Shown here: piece after piece, positions 1 to 16,914 of the stretch
How positions within the stretch are numbered: the stretch's first letter is position 1
Layout: each line of letters begins with the position of its first letter
From: Deinococcus terrestris
GTDB taxonomy: Bacteria; Deinococcota; Deinococci; Deinococcales; Deinococcaceae
Assembly (NCBI RefSeq): GCF_009377345.1
Contig: NZ_WBSL01000003.1
Coordinates: 66,001-130,000, forward strand
Length of the DNA stretch: 64,000 nt
Direction of reading: 5' to 3'
The notes under the pieces: model-generated
Databases searched by the model: none
What the model was told of the DNA's origin: nothing
What the model saw: the letters and a program-made list of their open reading frames with translations, nothing else
Program-made: the position numbers and the translations under genes

Positions 1-69
1 GAGGACATCGCCCCGGCCGGGCGACCGCAGGCCGCCGGGTGGCTGTCCTTTCTGCGCAAACGCCGTTAG
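1..69 (+). CDS. C-terminal 22 residues of an unidentified protein (partial)
   Basis: The first frame is open from the left edge to a TAG at 67-69 and gives a basic tail ending LSFLRKRR. The start and the whole body lie outside the window. It converges on plsY with 8 bases between the stops, so it is probably a true gene end. The tail alone does not identify the protein. Confidence 0.5.
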   Translation, partial: EDIAPAGRPQAAGWLSFLRKRR

Positions 70-77
70 CGCTGGGC

Positions 78-674
78 TTAAGTCTTATCCCCCAGCCGCC
101 GCTCGTTGCCCGCCCGCAGCCGGGTGATGTTCTCGCGGTGCTGCCAGACCATCAGCGCGACGAGCGCCGTCACGATGAGGCTCAACCACAGCGGCTGCCC
201 CGTGACCCAGGCGACCAGCGCCGCCGTCACGCCGCCCAGAATGCTTCCGGCCGACACCAGCCGGGTCAGGGCAACGGTCAGCAGCCCGATCACGGCCATG
301 CCCAGCCCGGCGGCGGGCGAGAGGACCACCAGCGTGCCGAAGGTGGTCGCCACCCCCTTGCCGCCCCGGAACCCCAGAAAGGGGCTGAAGTTGTGCCCGA
401 TCACGGCGGCGGCCCCGCACAGGGCCGCCTGCGGGTCGTCCAGGCCCGCTGCCCGCCCGAGCAGCACGGCGAGCGCCCCCTTCACGATGTCGAAGACGGC
501 GACGGCGATCGCCGGTCCCTTGCCCACCGAGCGCAGCACGTTGGTGGCGCCGCTGTTGCCGCTGCCCACCCGGCGAATGTCGATGCCGCGGGCGCGGGCG
601 ACCCAGGCGGCGGCGGGAATGGACCCCAGCAGGTAGGACAGAGCCAGGAGCGGCACGAACAGCAGCGGGTTCAC
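78..674 (-). CDS. plsY: Acyl-phosphate:glycerol-3-phosphate acyltransferase PlsY
   Basis: Integral membrane enzyme that transfers an acyl group from acyl-phosphate to glycerol-3-phosphate, the first step of phospholipid synthesis in bacteria that use PlsX/PlsY. The 198-aa product has the family length and hydrophobic profile. It carries the three conserved blocks: [11 protein letters not shown] (~36-46), [19 protein letters not shown] (~100-118) and a late Gly-rich loop. The GTG at 674 is chosen because it directly precedes the first membrane helix ([19 protein letters not shown]); a GGGGAG lies about 10 nt upstream and a TAGAAT-like -10 (complement of 692-697) further up. The open frame continues much further upstream but becomes Pro/Arg-rich shadow sequence of the GGDEF gene. 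Confidence 0.93.
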   Translation of the reverse strand: MNPLLFVPLLALSYLLGSIPAAAWVARARGIDIRRVGSGNSGATNVLRSVGKGPAIAVAVFDIVKGALAVLLGRAAGLDDPQAALCGAAAVIGHNFSPFLGFRGGKGVATTFGTLVVLSPAAGLGMAVIGLLTVALTRLVSAGSILGGVTAALVAWVTGQPLWLSLIVTALVALMVWQHRENITRLRAGNERRLGDKT

Positions 675-830
675 GGGCGGATCACTCCCCGATTCTACGG
701 GGCCACCCGTCAGGGCACCCGTTCGGGGGCAGGTCCTGCCCCGGGTCAGGGCCGCGAGTCTCAAGGCCGCGTCACGTTCGCGGGGGGAGCCTTCACGCGG
801 GCGCCGGGGCCAGCCGCTAGGGTGCGGGGC

Positions 831-2387
831 GTGTCGTCTGTGCCGCCGCCCCCACCCTCCTCCGAGCCCGCGCGGCTGGCCGCGCTGACCCGCTACCGCG
901 TGCTGGGCACGCCGCCCGAGGCGTCTTTCAACCGCGTCACCCGGCTGGCCGCGCAGGTGCTGGGGGTGCCGCTGGCCGCCGTCAATCTGGTCGGCGAGGA
1001 CCACCAGTGGACCAAGGCCTGCCTGGGCGGGGACGTGACCGCGACGGCCCTGGACGGGTCCTTTTGCGTCTGGGCTGTGCGGCAAGAGGGGGCGGTGCTG
1101 GTGGTCCCCGACGCCCGGCAGGACCCCCGCTTCCGCGACTTTCCCAGCGTGCGGTCGGGCGTGGTCGTCGCCTATGCGGGTGCTCCCCTCGTGACCCCGG
1201 ACGGCCACCGCATCGGCACCCTGTGTGTGACCGCGCCGGAGCCGCGCGATTTCACCCCTGCCGAGCAAGAGACGCTGGAACTGCTGGCCGAGATGGTCGT
1301 GGACGAACTCGAACTGCGGCTGCGCACCGAGGAACTCACCCGCGCCCGTGACCACGCCCACACCCTGCGCGACCTCGCCGAGCTGATGGGCGAGCCGCTG
1401 GGTCCCGGCGAGATGGCGCGGCGGGCGCTGCGGCTGCTGGGGGGCGCGATGCGGCTGGACTGGGCCGGACTGCTGCACCTCTCCGAGCAGGCGTCGGAGG
1501 TCCTGAGCGACCTCGCCTCGGCCCCCGCCGCCCGCTTCGGCGCCGAGGTGCGCTGGCGGCTGCTGGACCCGGCGGGCGGGCTGCGGGCCACCCTGCTGAG
1601 CTGGGAGCGGGTCTTTCTGGACGACGCGGCGGCTGTCACGGAACGCTGCCCCGAACTGCTGGGCACCGGTCTGGCGAGCCTTGCCTGGCTGCACGTGCAG
1701 GTCGAGGAGGAGGGCCACGCGCCGGACGGGGCCTACGTGCTGCTGCTCGCGCGGCTGGGCGAACCCGCCGCCTGGTTGCCGGAGGAACGCCTGCTGCTCG
1801 AAGCCGCCGCCCGCAGTGTGGGCGTGGCGCTGGAGCGGGCCGAGCACCTGCAAGCCCTGGAACGCGCGGCCCTGACCGACGCCCTGACCGGGCTGGGCAA
1901 CCGCCGGGCGCTCGACGACGCCCTCGACGACGCCGACGCCCGGTTCGCAGACACCGGCGAGGGCTACGTGCTGGGCGTGGTGGACCTCGACGGCATGAAG
2001 CGGGTCAACGACGAGCGCGGGCACGCCAGCGGCGACGACCTGCTGCGCGAGTTCGCCCTGGGACTGCCTGCCCCCGGCCTGCACGTCTACCGCCTCGGCG
2101 GCGACGAGTACGCGCTGCTCGCCCCAGTAGCTCCCGGCGAGGACCCCCGAGAGCGCGCCGAGCTGCTCCGCCGCCAGGTTCAGGAGGCGGTGGCGCGGGT
2201 GCAGGAGCAGGGCTACCCGGCGGACGCCTCGCTGGGAGTGGCGGCGGTGCCGGGCGACGCGGGGGGCGCCACGGCCGCCCTGCGCCGCGCCGACGCCTGC
2301 ATGTACGCGGACAAACGCGAGCGAGGCACCGGGCGGGACACCCGCCGGGACGAATCCGCCGAGCACCCGCTACCCTGCGAGGCATGA
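831..2387 (+). CDS. GAF-GGDEF sensor diguanylate cyclase
   Basis: 518-aa soluble signalling protein. An N-terminal GAF domain (~15-170, starting [17 protein letters not shown], typical of GAF-GGDEF proteins) is followed by a second GAF-like region (~185-335) and a GGDEF domain. The active-site motif is [10 protein letters not shown] at about residue 421, a functional GG[D/E]E[F/Y] variant, preceded by the usual [14 protein letters not shown] entry motif. It is predicted to make cyclic di-GMP in response to a GAF ligand. I see no RxxD autoinhibitory site with certainty. The GTG at 831 is preferred: TAGGGT at 818-823 sits 7 nt upstream, the leaderless arrangement seen for many genes here. The frame is open further left but lacks family sequence. 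Its stop overlaps the next gene (ATGA). Confidence 0.88.
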   Translation: MSSVPPPPPSSEPARLAALTRYRVLGTPPEASFNRVTRLAAQVLGVPLAAVNLVGEDHQWTKACLGGDVTATALDGSFCVWAVRQEGAVLVVPDARQDPRFRDFPSVRSGVVVAYAGAPLVTPDGHRIGTLCVTAPEPRDFTPAEQETLELLAEMVVDELELRLRTEELTRARDHAHTLRDLAELMGEPLGPGEMARRALRLLGGAMRLDWAGLLHLSEQASEVLSDLASAPAARFGAEVRWRLLDPAGGLRATLLSWERVFLDDAAAVTERCPELLGTGLASLAWLHVQVEEEGHAPDGAYVLLLARLGEPAAWLPEERLLLEAAARSVGVALERAEHLQALERAALTDALTGLGNRRALDDALDDADARFADTGEGYVLGVVDLDGMKRVNDERGHASGDDLLREFALGLPAPGLHVYRLGGDEYALLAPVAPGEDPRERAELLRRQVQEAVARVQEQGYPADASLGVAAVPGDAGGATAALRRADACMYADKRERGTGRDTRRDESAEHPLPCEA

Positions 2388-2806
2388 CGGTCACGCTGCT
2401 CGATCACGTCGCCATCGCCACCCCTGACCTGGAGACCGGGAGTGCCCCATACCTCGCCCTGGGCCTCGCCCCAGAGGGTCCCGACGAGGAGGTGCCCTCG
2501 CAGGGCGTCCGCGTCCGCGCCTTCGTGGTGGGCGCGACCCTGATCGAGCTGCTGGCCCCCACCCGCCCCGACAGCCCCATCGCCGCCTTTCTGGAAAAGC
2601 GCGGCCCCGGCCTGCACCACACCGCCTACCGAGTCGCGGACCTTGACGCCGAGATGGCCCGGCTGCGCGGCGAGGGCGCCCGCTTCCTCTCCGAGGCGCC
2701 CTCGCCGGGCCGGGCCGGAACCCGCGTCGCTTTCCTCCACCCGAAATGGGGCGCGGGCACCCTGATCGAACTCGTGGAGCACCCGGCGGCAGGCCCGGCC
2801 CATTGA
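2384..2806 (+). CDS. mce: Methylmalonyl-CoA epimerase (VOC family)
   Basis: 140-aa vicinal-oxygen-chelate protein that interconverts (R)- and (S)-methylmalonyl-CoA in propionyl-CoA/odd-chain catabolism. The two beta-alpha-beta-beta-beta modules are visible. Metal-ligand candidates are His in LLDHVAIATPD (~8), the His pair in GPGLHHTAYRV (~80) and Glu in GTLIELVEHP near the C-terminus, matching the family. It overlaps the upstream GGDEF gene by 4 bases. TACCCT at 2371-2376 lies 7 nt before the ATG, so it may also be transcribed alone as a leaderless message. The mutase and propionyl-CoA carboxylase genes are not in the window. Confidence 0.87.
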   Translation: MTVTLLDHVAIATPDLETGSAPYLALGLAPEGPDEEVPSQGVRVRAFVVGATLIELLAPTRPDSPIAAFLEKRGPGLHHTAYRVADLDAEMARLRGEGARFLSEAPSPGRAGTRVAFLHPKWGAGTLIELVEHPAAGPAH

Positions 2807-3165
2807 GCCGCCCGGCCCGGCCCGGCTGGTGGATTCCGGCCCTCCTGATCATGGGGACGATCTGGTGGCTGAGTTCGGGCAGCGACACGCCCGGCCCCCC
2901 GCTGACGCATCCCCTCGACTGGGCGGCGCACTTCCTGGCCTACCTCGCCCTGGCCTTCACCCTCGCGCGGGCGACCGGACGCCGGGGTCTCGCCGTGGTG
3001 ATCGCCGCGTGGTTCGGCGCCTCCGACGAGGTGCACCAAGCCTTTGTGCCGGGCCGGGACGCGGGCCTGAGTGACTGGCTGTTCGACCTTGCGGGAGCAG
3101 GGGTGGGGGCGTGGCTGGCGCTGGGGCGGGGCGCTGGGCGCAAGGGGGACGACGGGACACCCTGA
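2803..3165 (+). CDS. VanZ-like membrane protein
   Basis: 120-aa protein with three or four hydrophobic segments and the VanZ-family signature: [10 protein letters not shown] after the first helix, [14 protein letters not shown] in the second and [17 protein letters not shown] before the last. VanZ confers low-level teicoplanin resistance in enterococci, but most VanZ-domain proteins have no known function, so only the family is assigned. The start is inferred as TTG at 2803, which overlaps the epimerase stop (TTGA); no ATG or GTG is available at the right place, and the downstream frame begins immediately with family sequence. Translational coupling to the epimerase is likely. Confidence 0.78.
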   Translation: MSRPARPGWWIPALLIMGTIWWLSSGSDTPGPPLTHPLDWAAHFLAYLALAFTLARATGRRGLAVVIAAWFGASDEVHQAFVPGRDAGLSDWLFDLAGAGVGAWLALGRGAGRKGDDGTP

Positions 3166-3194
3166 CCGCCGGGGCCGACCCATTGACCCCGCCC

Positions 3195-5147
<1,953 letters not shown>

Positions 5148-5301
5148 AGGCAAACCTCCGGAGGAGCGCGGCGGGCAAGCGGGTGAGACGCGGGTTGTGG
5201 AGGCCTTCACTGTAGTGCGGCGGCGTGAGGAACGCGCCCGCCGTCACGCGGGGGGTACTGCACCCGGTTCAAGGAACTGGGAGAAGGGGAGGAGTGGGAA
5301 A

Positions 5302-5323
5302 CCCCCGGCGGAGGGGCCGGGGG
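5302..5323 (-). terminator. Terminator after actP
   Basis: CCCCCGGC (5302-5309) pairs with GCCGGGGG (5316-5323) across a 6-nt loop. On the minus strand the stem is followed by TTTCCC. It lies in the 199-bp gap between actP and acs; nothing else is recognisable in that gap apart from the acs ribosome binding site. Confidence 0.6.
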
Positions 5324-5346
5324 CTGGGGGCAGCGGGGCAGGAGGC

Positions 5347-6935
<1,589 letters not shown>

Positions 6936-6939
<4 letters not shown>

Positions 6940-7235
6940 TGCGTCGCCTCCCGCGCCAGTCGGTCAAAGGTCCGGGCCTTCACCACATAGATCGCCGCCA
7001 TGATCCAGCCCATCGCAAATTCCGCGAAGGCGAACACGTACCCGAAGGTCACGTTTCCGAAGACCTTGGTTGCCATCAGCGGCTTGTTGTAGCCCGCCAG
7101 GATGGGCAGCAGGAAATACAGCACCAGAAACGTCACGGTCATGATCACCGTGAAGCGGTTGCGCTCCGCGACCAGCTGGGTGTAGGCCGGGTTGTGCGGG
7201 GGCGCGGCAGCGGAGGGCAGACGGGAAACGGTCAT
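6936..7235 (-). CDS. DUF485 membrane protein, ActP partner (YjcH-like)
   Basis: 99-aa protein with two membrane helices ([21 protein letters not shown] and [21 protein letters not shown]). DUF485 proteins are almost always encoded directly before actP, as here with a 4-base overlap, and are thought to be symporter accessory subunits. The ATG at 7235 has GGAGG 5-6 nt upstream. An upstream in-frame ATG would add only six residues and lacks that spacing. Confidence 0.9.
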
Positions 7236-7320
7236 GGGAGCCTCCTGGGGCACGGGAAGGCGGAAAGGGAGCGCGGCCAGGGGGGACGGGCAGCGCGGCT
7301 GAATTGGCAGGTCGCTTCGC

Positions 7321-7349
7321 AGATTAGGAGCCTCTTAACCTGAAATCAA
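7321..7349 (-). promoter_or_regulatory. Sigma-70-type promoter of the DUF485-actP operon
   Basis: On the minus strand TTGATT (complement of 7344-7349), a 17-nt spacer and TAATCT (complement of 7321-7326) make a good housekeeping promoter. The start codon is about 85 nt downstream, leaving a real 5' leader with a GGAGG site, unlike the leaderless genes elsewhere in the window. Confidence 0.65.
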
Positions 7350-7440
7350 TAAACCGGGTGTAAGGTTTGCGTTTCTGGACCAGGAACAGTCCGGTGGGGC
7401 TAGGGTGCCTGGTTTGCCAATTGTCCAGCGGGGGGGGCGT

Positions 7441-8463
<1,023 letters not shown>

Positions 8464-8587
8464 CCGCTCTGGGAAACGCTGTTCCTCGCCGCGTACCCGG
8501 CGCGTGACCTTGTGTCTGCCGAACGCCAATCTTTAAGATGAGGGCTCAGGAAAGCCCCTGCGCCCGCAGCCGGGCTGGGAGGCGAGC

Positions 8588-9280
8588 ATGGCGAAGTACC
8601 CGCTGATCAAGACCACCCTCAAAGACCGCCTGCTGGGCGGGCACTACCTGGAGGGCTTGCCCCTTCCCAGCGAACCGCAACTCGCCCGCGAGTTCGAGGT
8701 CTCGCGCATGACCGCCCGCCGCGCCATCGACGAGCTGGAGCGCGAGGGCTACGTCTACCGGGTGCAGGGGGCAGGCACCTTTCCTACCGGCAAGCGCTTT
8801 CGCCAGGGCATGTTCCGGGTGCGGCCTTTCAAGGAGTGGGCGCGGCACCCCGACCACCGCACCCACGTCCTGCGGGCGCTGACGGTGGGAGCCACCCCCG
8901 AAATCGCGGCGGTGCTGCACCTGAACGCCGGGGACCCGGTGCTGTACGTCCACCGCCTGCGCACGGCTGGCGACGAGGCGCTGGTCATCGAGAAGCGGTA
9001 CATCAACTCGGCGCTGGCCCCCTCGCTGCTCGACCACGACCTCAGCTCCGAGAGCATCCACGAAGTCATGATCGGGCTGGGGGTGCCCATCACCCGCGTC
9101 GAGCAGAATCTGGAAGCGGTCAACCTGCGCCAGGAGGAAGCCGAACTGCTGCGCGTACCGCTGGGCACCGCCGCCTTCCTGCTGCGGCGCACAAGTTATA
9201 GCGGGCCGCAACGTGTGTCCTACGTCAACTATTGGGTGCGCGGCGACCGCTACGCCTTTCAGGACAGTTTCGAGCCGTAG
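8588..9280 (+). CDS. GntR/HutC-family transcriptional regulator with UTRA domain
   Basis: 230-aa repressor-type protein. The N-terminal winged helix (~1-70) has the GntR features LPSEPQLAREFEVSRMTARRAIDELEREGYV. The C-terminal UTRA ligand domain (~90-228) contains ALVIEKRYINSALAP. UTRA domains bind small effectors, often sugars, amines or histidine-pathway intermediates; the effector cannot be told from sequence. It stands alone, so its targets are not obvious. TTGTGT (8511-8516), 18 nt, TAAGAT (8535-8540) is a plausible promoter. Confidence 0.88.
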   Translation: MAKYPLIKTTLKDRLLGGHYLEGLPLPSEPQLAREFEVSRMTARRAIDELEREGYVYRVQGAGTFPTGKRFRQGMFRVRPFKEWARHPDHRTHVLRALTVGATPEIAAVLHLNAGDPVLYVHRLRTAGDEALVIEKRYINSALAPSLLDHDLSSESIHEVMIGLGVPITRVEQNLEAVNLRQEEAELLRVPLGTAAFLLRRTSYSGPQRVSYVNYWVRGDRYAFQDSFEP

Positions 9281-9290
9281 GGCGGGGAGA

Positions 9291-9338
9291 CCCCTCTCCC
9301 TTGGGGAGAGGGGCGCTGCGCAGCAGCGGGGTGAGGGG
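9291..9338. repeat. REP-like intergenic palindromic repeat, copy 1
   Basis: CCCCTCTCCC, TTGGGGAGAGGGG, then GCGCTGCGCAGCAGC and GGGGTGAGGGG. The first half folds into a strong hairpin. The same layout recurs at 49814-49860 (copy 2), and a degenerate version appears near 23890-23922. It lies between the GntR gene and Mn catalase. The rest of the 249-bp gap shows no gene and no convincing promoter. Confidence 0.7.
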
Positions 9339-9529
9339 TCCCTTCCACCGAATGCCCTAGACCCCGCGCCCTTCCCGCGTGAGTCCCGCCCCAAGATTCC
9401 CCGGCGCGGGACCCATCCCACCCCCGGATTTGGTGGAGACGGCCCCACCCTAACCTCACCGCCCGGACAGCTTGCGGCTGGTGGAATGACCCCCGACTGA
9501 CCGCCATGCGCGGCCAGCAGGGAGGCCCC

Positions 9530-10405
9530 ATGTTCTACTACGACGGCAAGTTGCAGTACCCGGTCCGCGTCGAGACGCCCGATCCCCGCTTCGCGCGGCT
9601 GCTTCAGCAGGCCATCGGGGGGGTGGAGGGCGAGATTCGCGTGACCCTTCAGTATCTCTTTCAGGCTTTCGGTGCCCGCGGTCCCAAGAAGTACCGCGAC
9701 ATGCTGCTCGCGACCGGCACCGAGGAGATCGGTCACGTCGAGATGCTTGCCACGGCGGTGGCCCTCAACCTTCAGGGCAGCCCGGCCAGCGTCCAGGAGG
9801 AGGTGGCCCAGAGTAACCCCATCGTGGGGGCCGTGATGGGCGGCGACCCCCGGCAGTACCTCTCGGCGGGGCTGGCGGCGCTGGCCTCCGACGCCAACGG
9901 GGTGCCCTTCAGCGGCTCGCACGTCTATGCCAGCGGCAACCTCGCCGCCGACATGTACGCCAACGTCACCGCCGAGGCGACCGGGCGGGTGCTGGCCTGC
10001 CGCCTCTTTACCCTGACCGACGACCCCGGCATGAAGGACATGCTGCGCTTCCTGATCGCCCGCGACACCATGCACCAGCAGCAGTGGCTCGCCGTGATCG
10101 AGGAACTCGGCGGGCACCAGGGCACCCTGCCTATCCCCAACTCCTTCCCGGTCGAGGAGGAGCTGCGCGAGGTGAGCTACACCTACTTCGCCCCCGGTAC
10201 CCAGGGCACCGAGCCCCCGCAGGGCCGCTGGACCCAGGGACCGTCCCTCGACGGGCTGGGCCAGTTCAAGCTGGAACCCGCCCGCCCCTTCGGGGAAGAG
10301 CCCGTCCTGGGACCGCCCGACCCCCTCGCCTTCGCGGAAATCCAGCAGATGATGGGCGCGGGGGGCCAGGGAACGCGGCCCGGCGCGACCTCCTCGGACG
10401 ACTGA
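9530..10405 (+). CDS. Manganese catalase
   Basis: 291-aa ferritin-like di-manganese catalase that breaks down hydrogen peroxide without heme. Ligand-bearing helices are visible: GGVEGEIRVTLQYLFQAFG, GTEEIGHVEMLATAV and RDTMHQQQWLAVIEEL. The C-terminal ~80 residues form the extended Gly/Pro-rich arm typical of the family. The ATG at 9530 has GGAGG 5 nt upstream; an ATG 24 nt earlier gives a non-conserved extension. It fits the peroxide-defence capacity of Deinococcus. The gene ends in a strong hairpin shared with the convergent gene. Confidence 0.93.
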   Translation: MFYYDGKLQYPVRVETPDPRFARLLQQAIGGVEGEIRVTLQYLFQAFGARGPKKYRDMLLATGTEEIGHVEMLATAVALNLQGSPASVQEEVAQSNPIVGAVMGGDPRQYLSAGLAALASDANGVPFSGSHVYASGNLAADMYANVTAEATGRVLACRLFTLTDDPGMKDMLRFLIARDTMHQQQWLAVIEELGGHQGTLPIPNSFPVEEELREVSYTYFAPGTQGTEPPQGRWTQGPSLDGLGQFKLEPARPFGEEPVLGPPDPLAFAEIQQMMGAGGQGTRPGATSSDD

Positions 10406-10418
10406 CGGCCGAAGAAGA

Positions 10419-10457
10419 GGGGCCGCACTTCTGGGGGGTACCCGAAGGTGCGGCCCC
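10419..10457. terminator. Bidirectional terminator between Mn catalase and the SPW-like gene
   Basis: GGGGCCGCACTT (10419-10430) pairs with AAGGTGCGGCCCC (10445-10457) with one bulge. It lies exactly between the two converging stop codons. Confidence 0.7.
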
Positions 10458-10471
10458 CTTCGCGTTGTGGC

Positions 10472-10816
10472 TCAGGCGTCGGGGTCGGCGCTCCAGTCCG
10501 TCAGGGCGTAGGCTCCACTCACCATCCCGGCCAGCCCCAGGAAGTAGGCGCGGTCGCGGCCCTCCATGCGGGCGCCCAGCAGCAGCAGCACGGGCAGGGT
10601 GCCCAGTTCGATCTTGCCGTGCAGCGGGAAGGGAATCTGGCGGCTCAGGGCGGGCGGGTAGTCGGTCAGGGCACTGACGCCCAGGTACGACCCTGCCAGC
10701 GCGTAGGAGGCGGTGCGGGCCTGCGGGCCGAGCCGCAGCAGGGCGGGGGCGGCCAGCATCAGGCCGCAGGCGGCGTAATCGACAAGGCCGTGCAGTCGGG
10801 GCGTCAGCGGTTTCAT
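10472..10816 (-). CDS. Small four-helix membrane protein, SPW-repeat-like
   Basis: 114-aa hydrophobic protein with about four helices: GLVDYAACGLMLAAPALL, YALAGSYLGVSALT, LGTLPVLLLLGARM and FLGLAGMVSGAYALTDW. The D-Y and T-D-W positions within and near helices resemble SPW-family proteins, whose function is unknown. It starts at ATG 10816. Its upstream region faces the TetR gene across about 130 bp, so the two could share regulation. Confidence 0.7.
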   Translation of the reverse strand: MKPLTPRLHGLVDYAACGLMLAAPALLRLGPQARTASYALAGSYLGVSALTDYPPALSRQIPFPLHGKIELGTLPVLLLLGARMEGRDRAYFLGLAGMVSGAYALTDWSADPDA

Positions 10817-10947
10817 GGGTTCAGCATGGGGGGTCTCCGGGTATGGGGGACAGGGCCTCTCCTAAGTCGACCTTGAGCGTTGACGGGGCTGCGTCTTCAC
10901 TGGACGGGGTGCAAATTTAGACCGCCACGCGCTATATGTGGGAGATC

Positions 10948-11571
<624 letters not shown>

Positions 11572-11587
11572 AAGGGGCGCAGACGGC

Positions 11588-13060
<1,473 letters not shown>

Positions 13061-13070
13061 CGGCCCCGCC

Positions 13071-15907
13071 TCAGCGCCGGACCTGTCGCACCGCTGCCCG
13101 CAACTCGGCCAGCGCCCCCCCATCCCCGCCGTAGCGGGCGCGGTGGTAGGCCCCCACCGCCGCGCGGATGGTGTCGGCCTGCTCAGGATGCTTCTGGATG
13201 GCCCGCTCGCCATAGGCCGCCGCCGTCTCGCCAGGAGCGCGGGGCAGGCGCAGCCGCCGGGCAAGGTCGTCCAATCCTCGCGCGGCTGGGTCCAGGGTGG
13301 GGGAGCGCCGCCGGGCCACGAGCAGCAGCGGAAGTGCCGCGAGGAGCACTCCAGCGACCCCCAGCGCGAGCAGCGCGGGCCGCCCGCCCACCCCGGCCTG
13401 CACCCGGCCCAGCAGATCGCGCTGGCGCGGGCCGTCGTAGCCCGCGACCCAGTCGTTCCAGCGGGTCTGCCAGGCGTCCACCCGCAGGGCCACCCGGTCC
13501 AGGGCGGCGGGGGGCGGGGGCGTGTCCGCCTCCGGTCGGGCCAGAGCGGTGGGCAGCCCGGCGGTCACCCGGCCCGGCGCGACCTGCGCGGTGGGGTCCA
13601 CCCGCACCCAGCCCCGGCCCTCCAGCCACACTTCTACCCAGGCGTGCGCGTCCTGCTGGCGCACGATCAGGTAGCCGCCGTCGGGGTTGCGCTCCCCACC
13701 GAGGTAGCCGCCCACCACGCGGGCCGGGACCCCCGCCGCCCGCATCAGGAACGCGAACGACGAGGCGTAATGCTCGCAGAAGCCAGCGCGGGAGCCGAAC
13801 AGGAAGGCGTCCACCCGGTTCCGCTGGGGCAGGGTGGGCGGCGTGAGGGTGTAGCGAAAATCTCCATTCCGCAGCCACCCCAGCGCCGCTTCCACCCGCT
13901 CCGGCGCTGGCAGCCCCGCCCACGACGCGGCGAGCGCCCGTGCCTGTGGACTCTCCCCGGACGGCAGCCCCAGGTTGAGGGTCAGGCGCTCAGGCGCCTC
14001 GCGTACTCCCAGCCGGGCGGCGCGGCCCTGCACGGCGTGGCGGGTGCGGCTGCCCCCCACGCTGAAGGAGACGGCCTGAAACGCGGTCGTCACGAAGGCC
14101 CCCGGCGGCAGCGTGGTCGGCGTGTCCAGCACCGGAATCCAGGGCGGGTTGCCGGGTTCCAGGGTCAGGCGGTAGGCCAGCGTCGGCCCGTAGAACTCCA
14201 CCGTTGGGGACCCGAAGCGTTCGCGTACCTGCCCCCAGCGCAGCCCGTCATAGCGTTCGTAGACCGGACCGCGCCAGTAGCGTTCTTCCGGGGCGGGCAG
14301 GGGGCCGCCGAACTCGGCGCGAAAGGCCACGTCCCGGCTCTGGGCCAGGGAGCTGTATTCGCCCGCTGTGATCTCGTCGGCCAGCCCGGTCTGCGCGGCC
14401 TGCACCGGAAGTTGCCACAGGGGTCCGTCGGGGCGGGGGAACAGCACGAACAGCACGGCCATCAGCGGCGCGGCCTGAAGGCTGAGGCGGGCGGCCTGAC
14501 CTACGGCGGCCAGCCCCGACGCTGGCCCCGGCCCATTCCAGCGCCCCAGCGCGGCGAGCAGCCCCACCAGCCCCAGCGCGACATGCGCCGCCGCGAGCGG
14601 TCCCTGCCCGAAAAAGAGGTGGGTGAGCAGCACGAACACGCCCAGCAGCGCGAGCAAGCGGGCGTCGCGCTGGGTGCGCGTCTCGGCAGCCTTGAGGCAT
14701 ACCAGCAGCCCCAGCAGCGCCGTGCCCGCCTCGCGGCCCAGCAGGGTGCCATAGACGGCGTTCAGCACGACGAAGCCCAGCCCCGCGAGCAGCCCCAGCG
14801 CCCAGCTCGGCGGGGCGGGGAGCGGGCGGCGGGTCCGCAGGGCGGCGTAGCTCAGCAGCGCGGCCTCCAGCCCGGTGAGCCACACGGGTTGCCGCAGGGC
14901 GGCGGGGGCCAGTGCGAACGCCAGCGAGAGCAGGGTGAAGCGCAGCGGAGCGCCCGGCAGAGGGGCCGGAGCGGGGCGTCGGGGGGCGGGCGCCGCCGGA
15001 GCGGGCCAGGGCTGCACCTCGGCCAGAGCTGCGCGGGCCGCTGCCGCATGCGCCTCCCCCGCGCCGGGGGGCAGGGCGCGGCCAGGCAGCGTCAGGCGGA
15101 AGGGCACCCCCGTGCGCCGCGCCTCCTCCACCCAGGCGGCCAGCCGCGAGAGCCGGGCCTCGGGGTCGGGCAGGGACGCCGTCTGCGCCCAGTCCAGCGC
15201 GAGGAGGGTCCCGGCGGGCGCGTCCGTCTCGCGGACCACGGGCGACCCGGTGCGGGCCGCGTGCCGCCACGACACCTGCCGGGGTGAGTCGCCCGGCTGG
15301 TAGGGCCGCAGCCCGCTGAAGTCGTCCGGGCCGGGACCGCGCCGCTCGGCCTCCTCGCCCGCGCCGGGGGCGGGGGGTGGGGGCGGCGGCGCTCCCTCCT
15401 CCGGCAGCGGGGCGACGGGGAGGGGGGCCGGAACCGGGAGGGGCTGCCACACCGCCCACAGCCCCAGCGGGTCCAGCGCGGCGACGGCGGGCCGGGTCAG
15501 GTGGAGCAGGCCACGGGTTGGGGTGGGCAGCGGGACGGTCACCTCGGCGGTGCCTCCGGCCGGAACGCGCTCCATGCCCTCCGCCCCCGGCCCCAGACGC
15601 ACGAGGAAGGTCCCCCCCGGTCCCCGGCCCTCCACCCGCACCGTGAAGGGCGCGGTGCCCCCCGCGACCGCCGAGGCCGGGGGCACCACCCGCCCGGTCA
15701 GCCCCCGACCCGCCCACGTCGCCTGCGCCGCCGCCGCCACCCACACGCCCCCCAGCAGAAAGGTCACCGCGTAGCCCAGCCCCAGCGCGTAGTTGATGCA
15801 GCCCACCAGCGTGACCACGATCAGCCCCAGGAAGGCCACGCCCAACCGGGTGGGCCGCAGGGTGCCGGAGGGCCGGGGCGCGGGAGTCACCGGGCGGGGG
15901 GAGCGGG

Positions 15908-15911
<4 letters not shown>
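13071..15911 (-). CDS. DUF58-transglutaminase fusion membrane protein
   Basis: ~946-aa protein joining two proteins that are usually separate neighbours. N-terminal part: two helices (~15-60), then a DUF58 region with DDFSGLRPYQPGDSPRQVSW (~195-215). Central part: a polytopic block (~320-490). Then an extracytoplasmic transglutaminase-like domain with the Cys-His-Asp triad in SRAGFCEHYASSFAF (~708), DAHAWVEV (~755) and RVDPT (~771). A last helix (~845-865) precedes a cytoplasmic tail. The frame has no break between the modules. TTG 15911 (overlapping the moxR stop as TTGA) is the likely start; GTG 15890 is the alternative. Its role is presumably envelope protein maturation or cross-linking with the MoxR ATPase. 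Confidence 0.83.
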
Positions 15912-16849
<938 letters not shown>

Positions 16850-16914
16850 GGGGGCGAGTCTAGCCACGCCCCTCTGACAGAACTGCGACATCGGGCGCGG
16901 GGCGGTCGGGCGGC

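Noticed and set aside
78..2366. 762-aa open frame on the minus strand across plsY and the GGDEF gene
   Set aside because: Only the plsY end has family sequence; the rest is compositional shadow of the GGDEF gene in a high-GC genome.
7374..7388. TTCTGGACCAGGAA imperfect palindrome upstream of moaA
   Set aside because: One arm has an extra G and the position is not clearly tied to a promoter; too weak to call an operator.
10920..10938. TATATG as a -10 box for the TetR gene
   Set aside because: No -35 at acceptable spacing and it overlaps an in-frame ATG; promoter not resolved.
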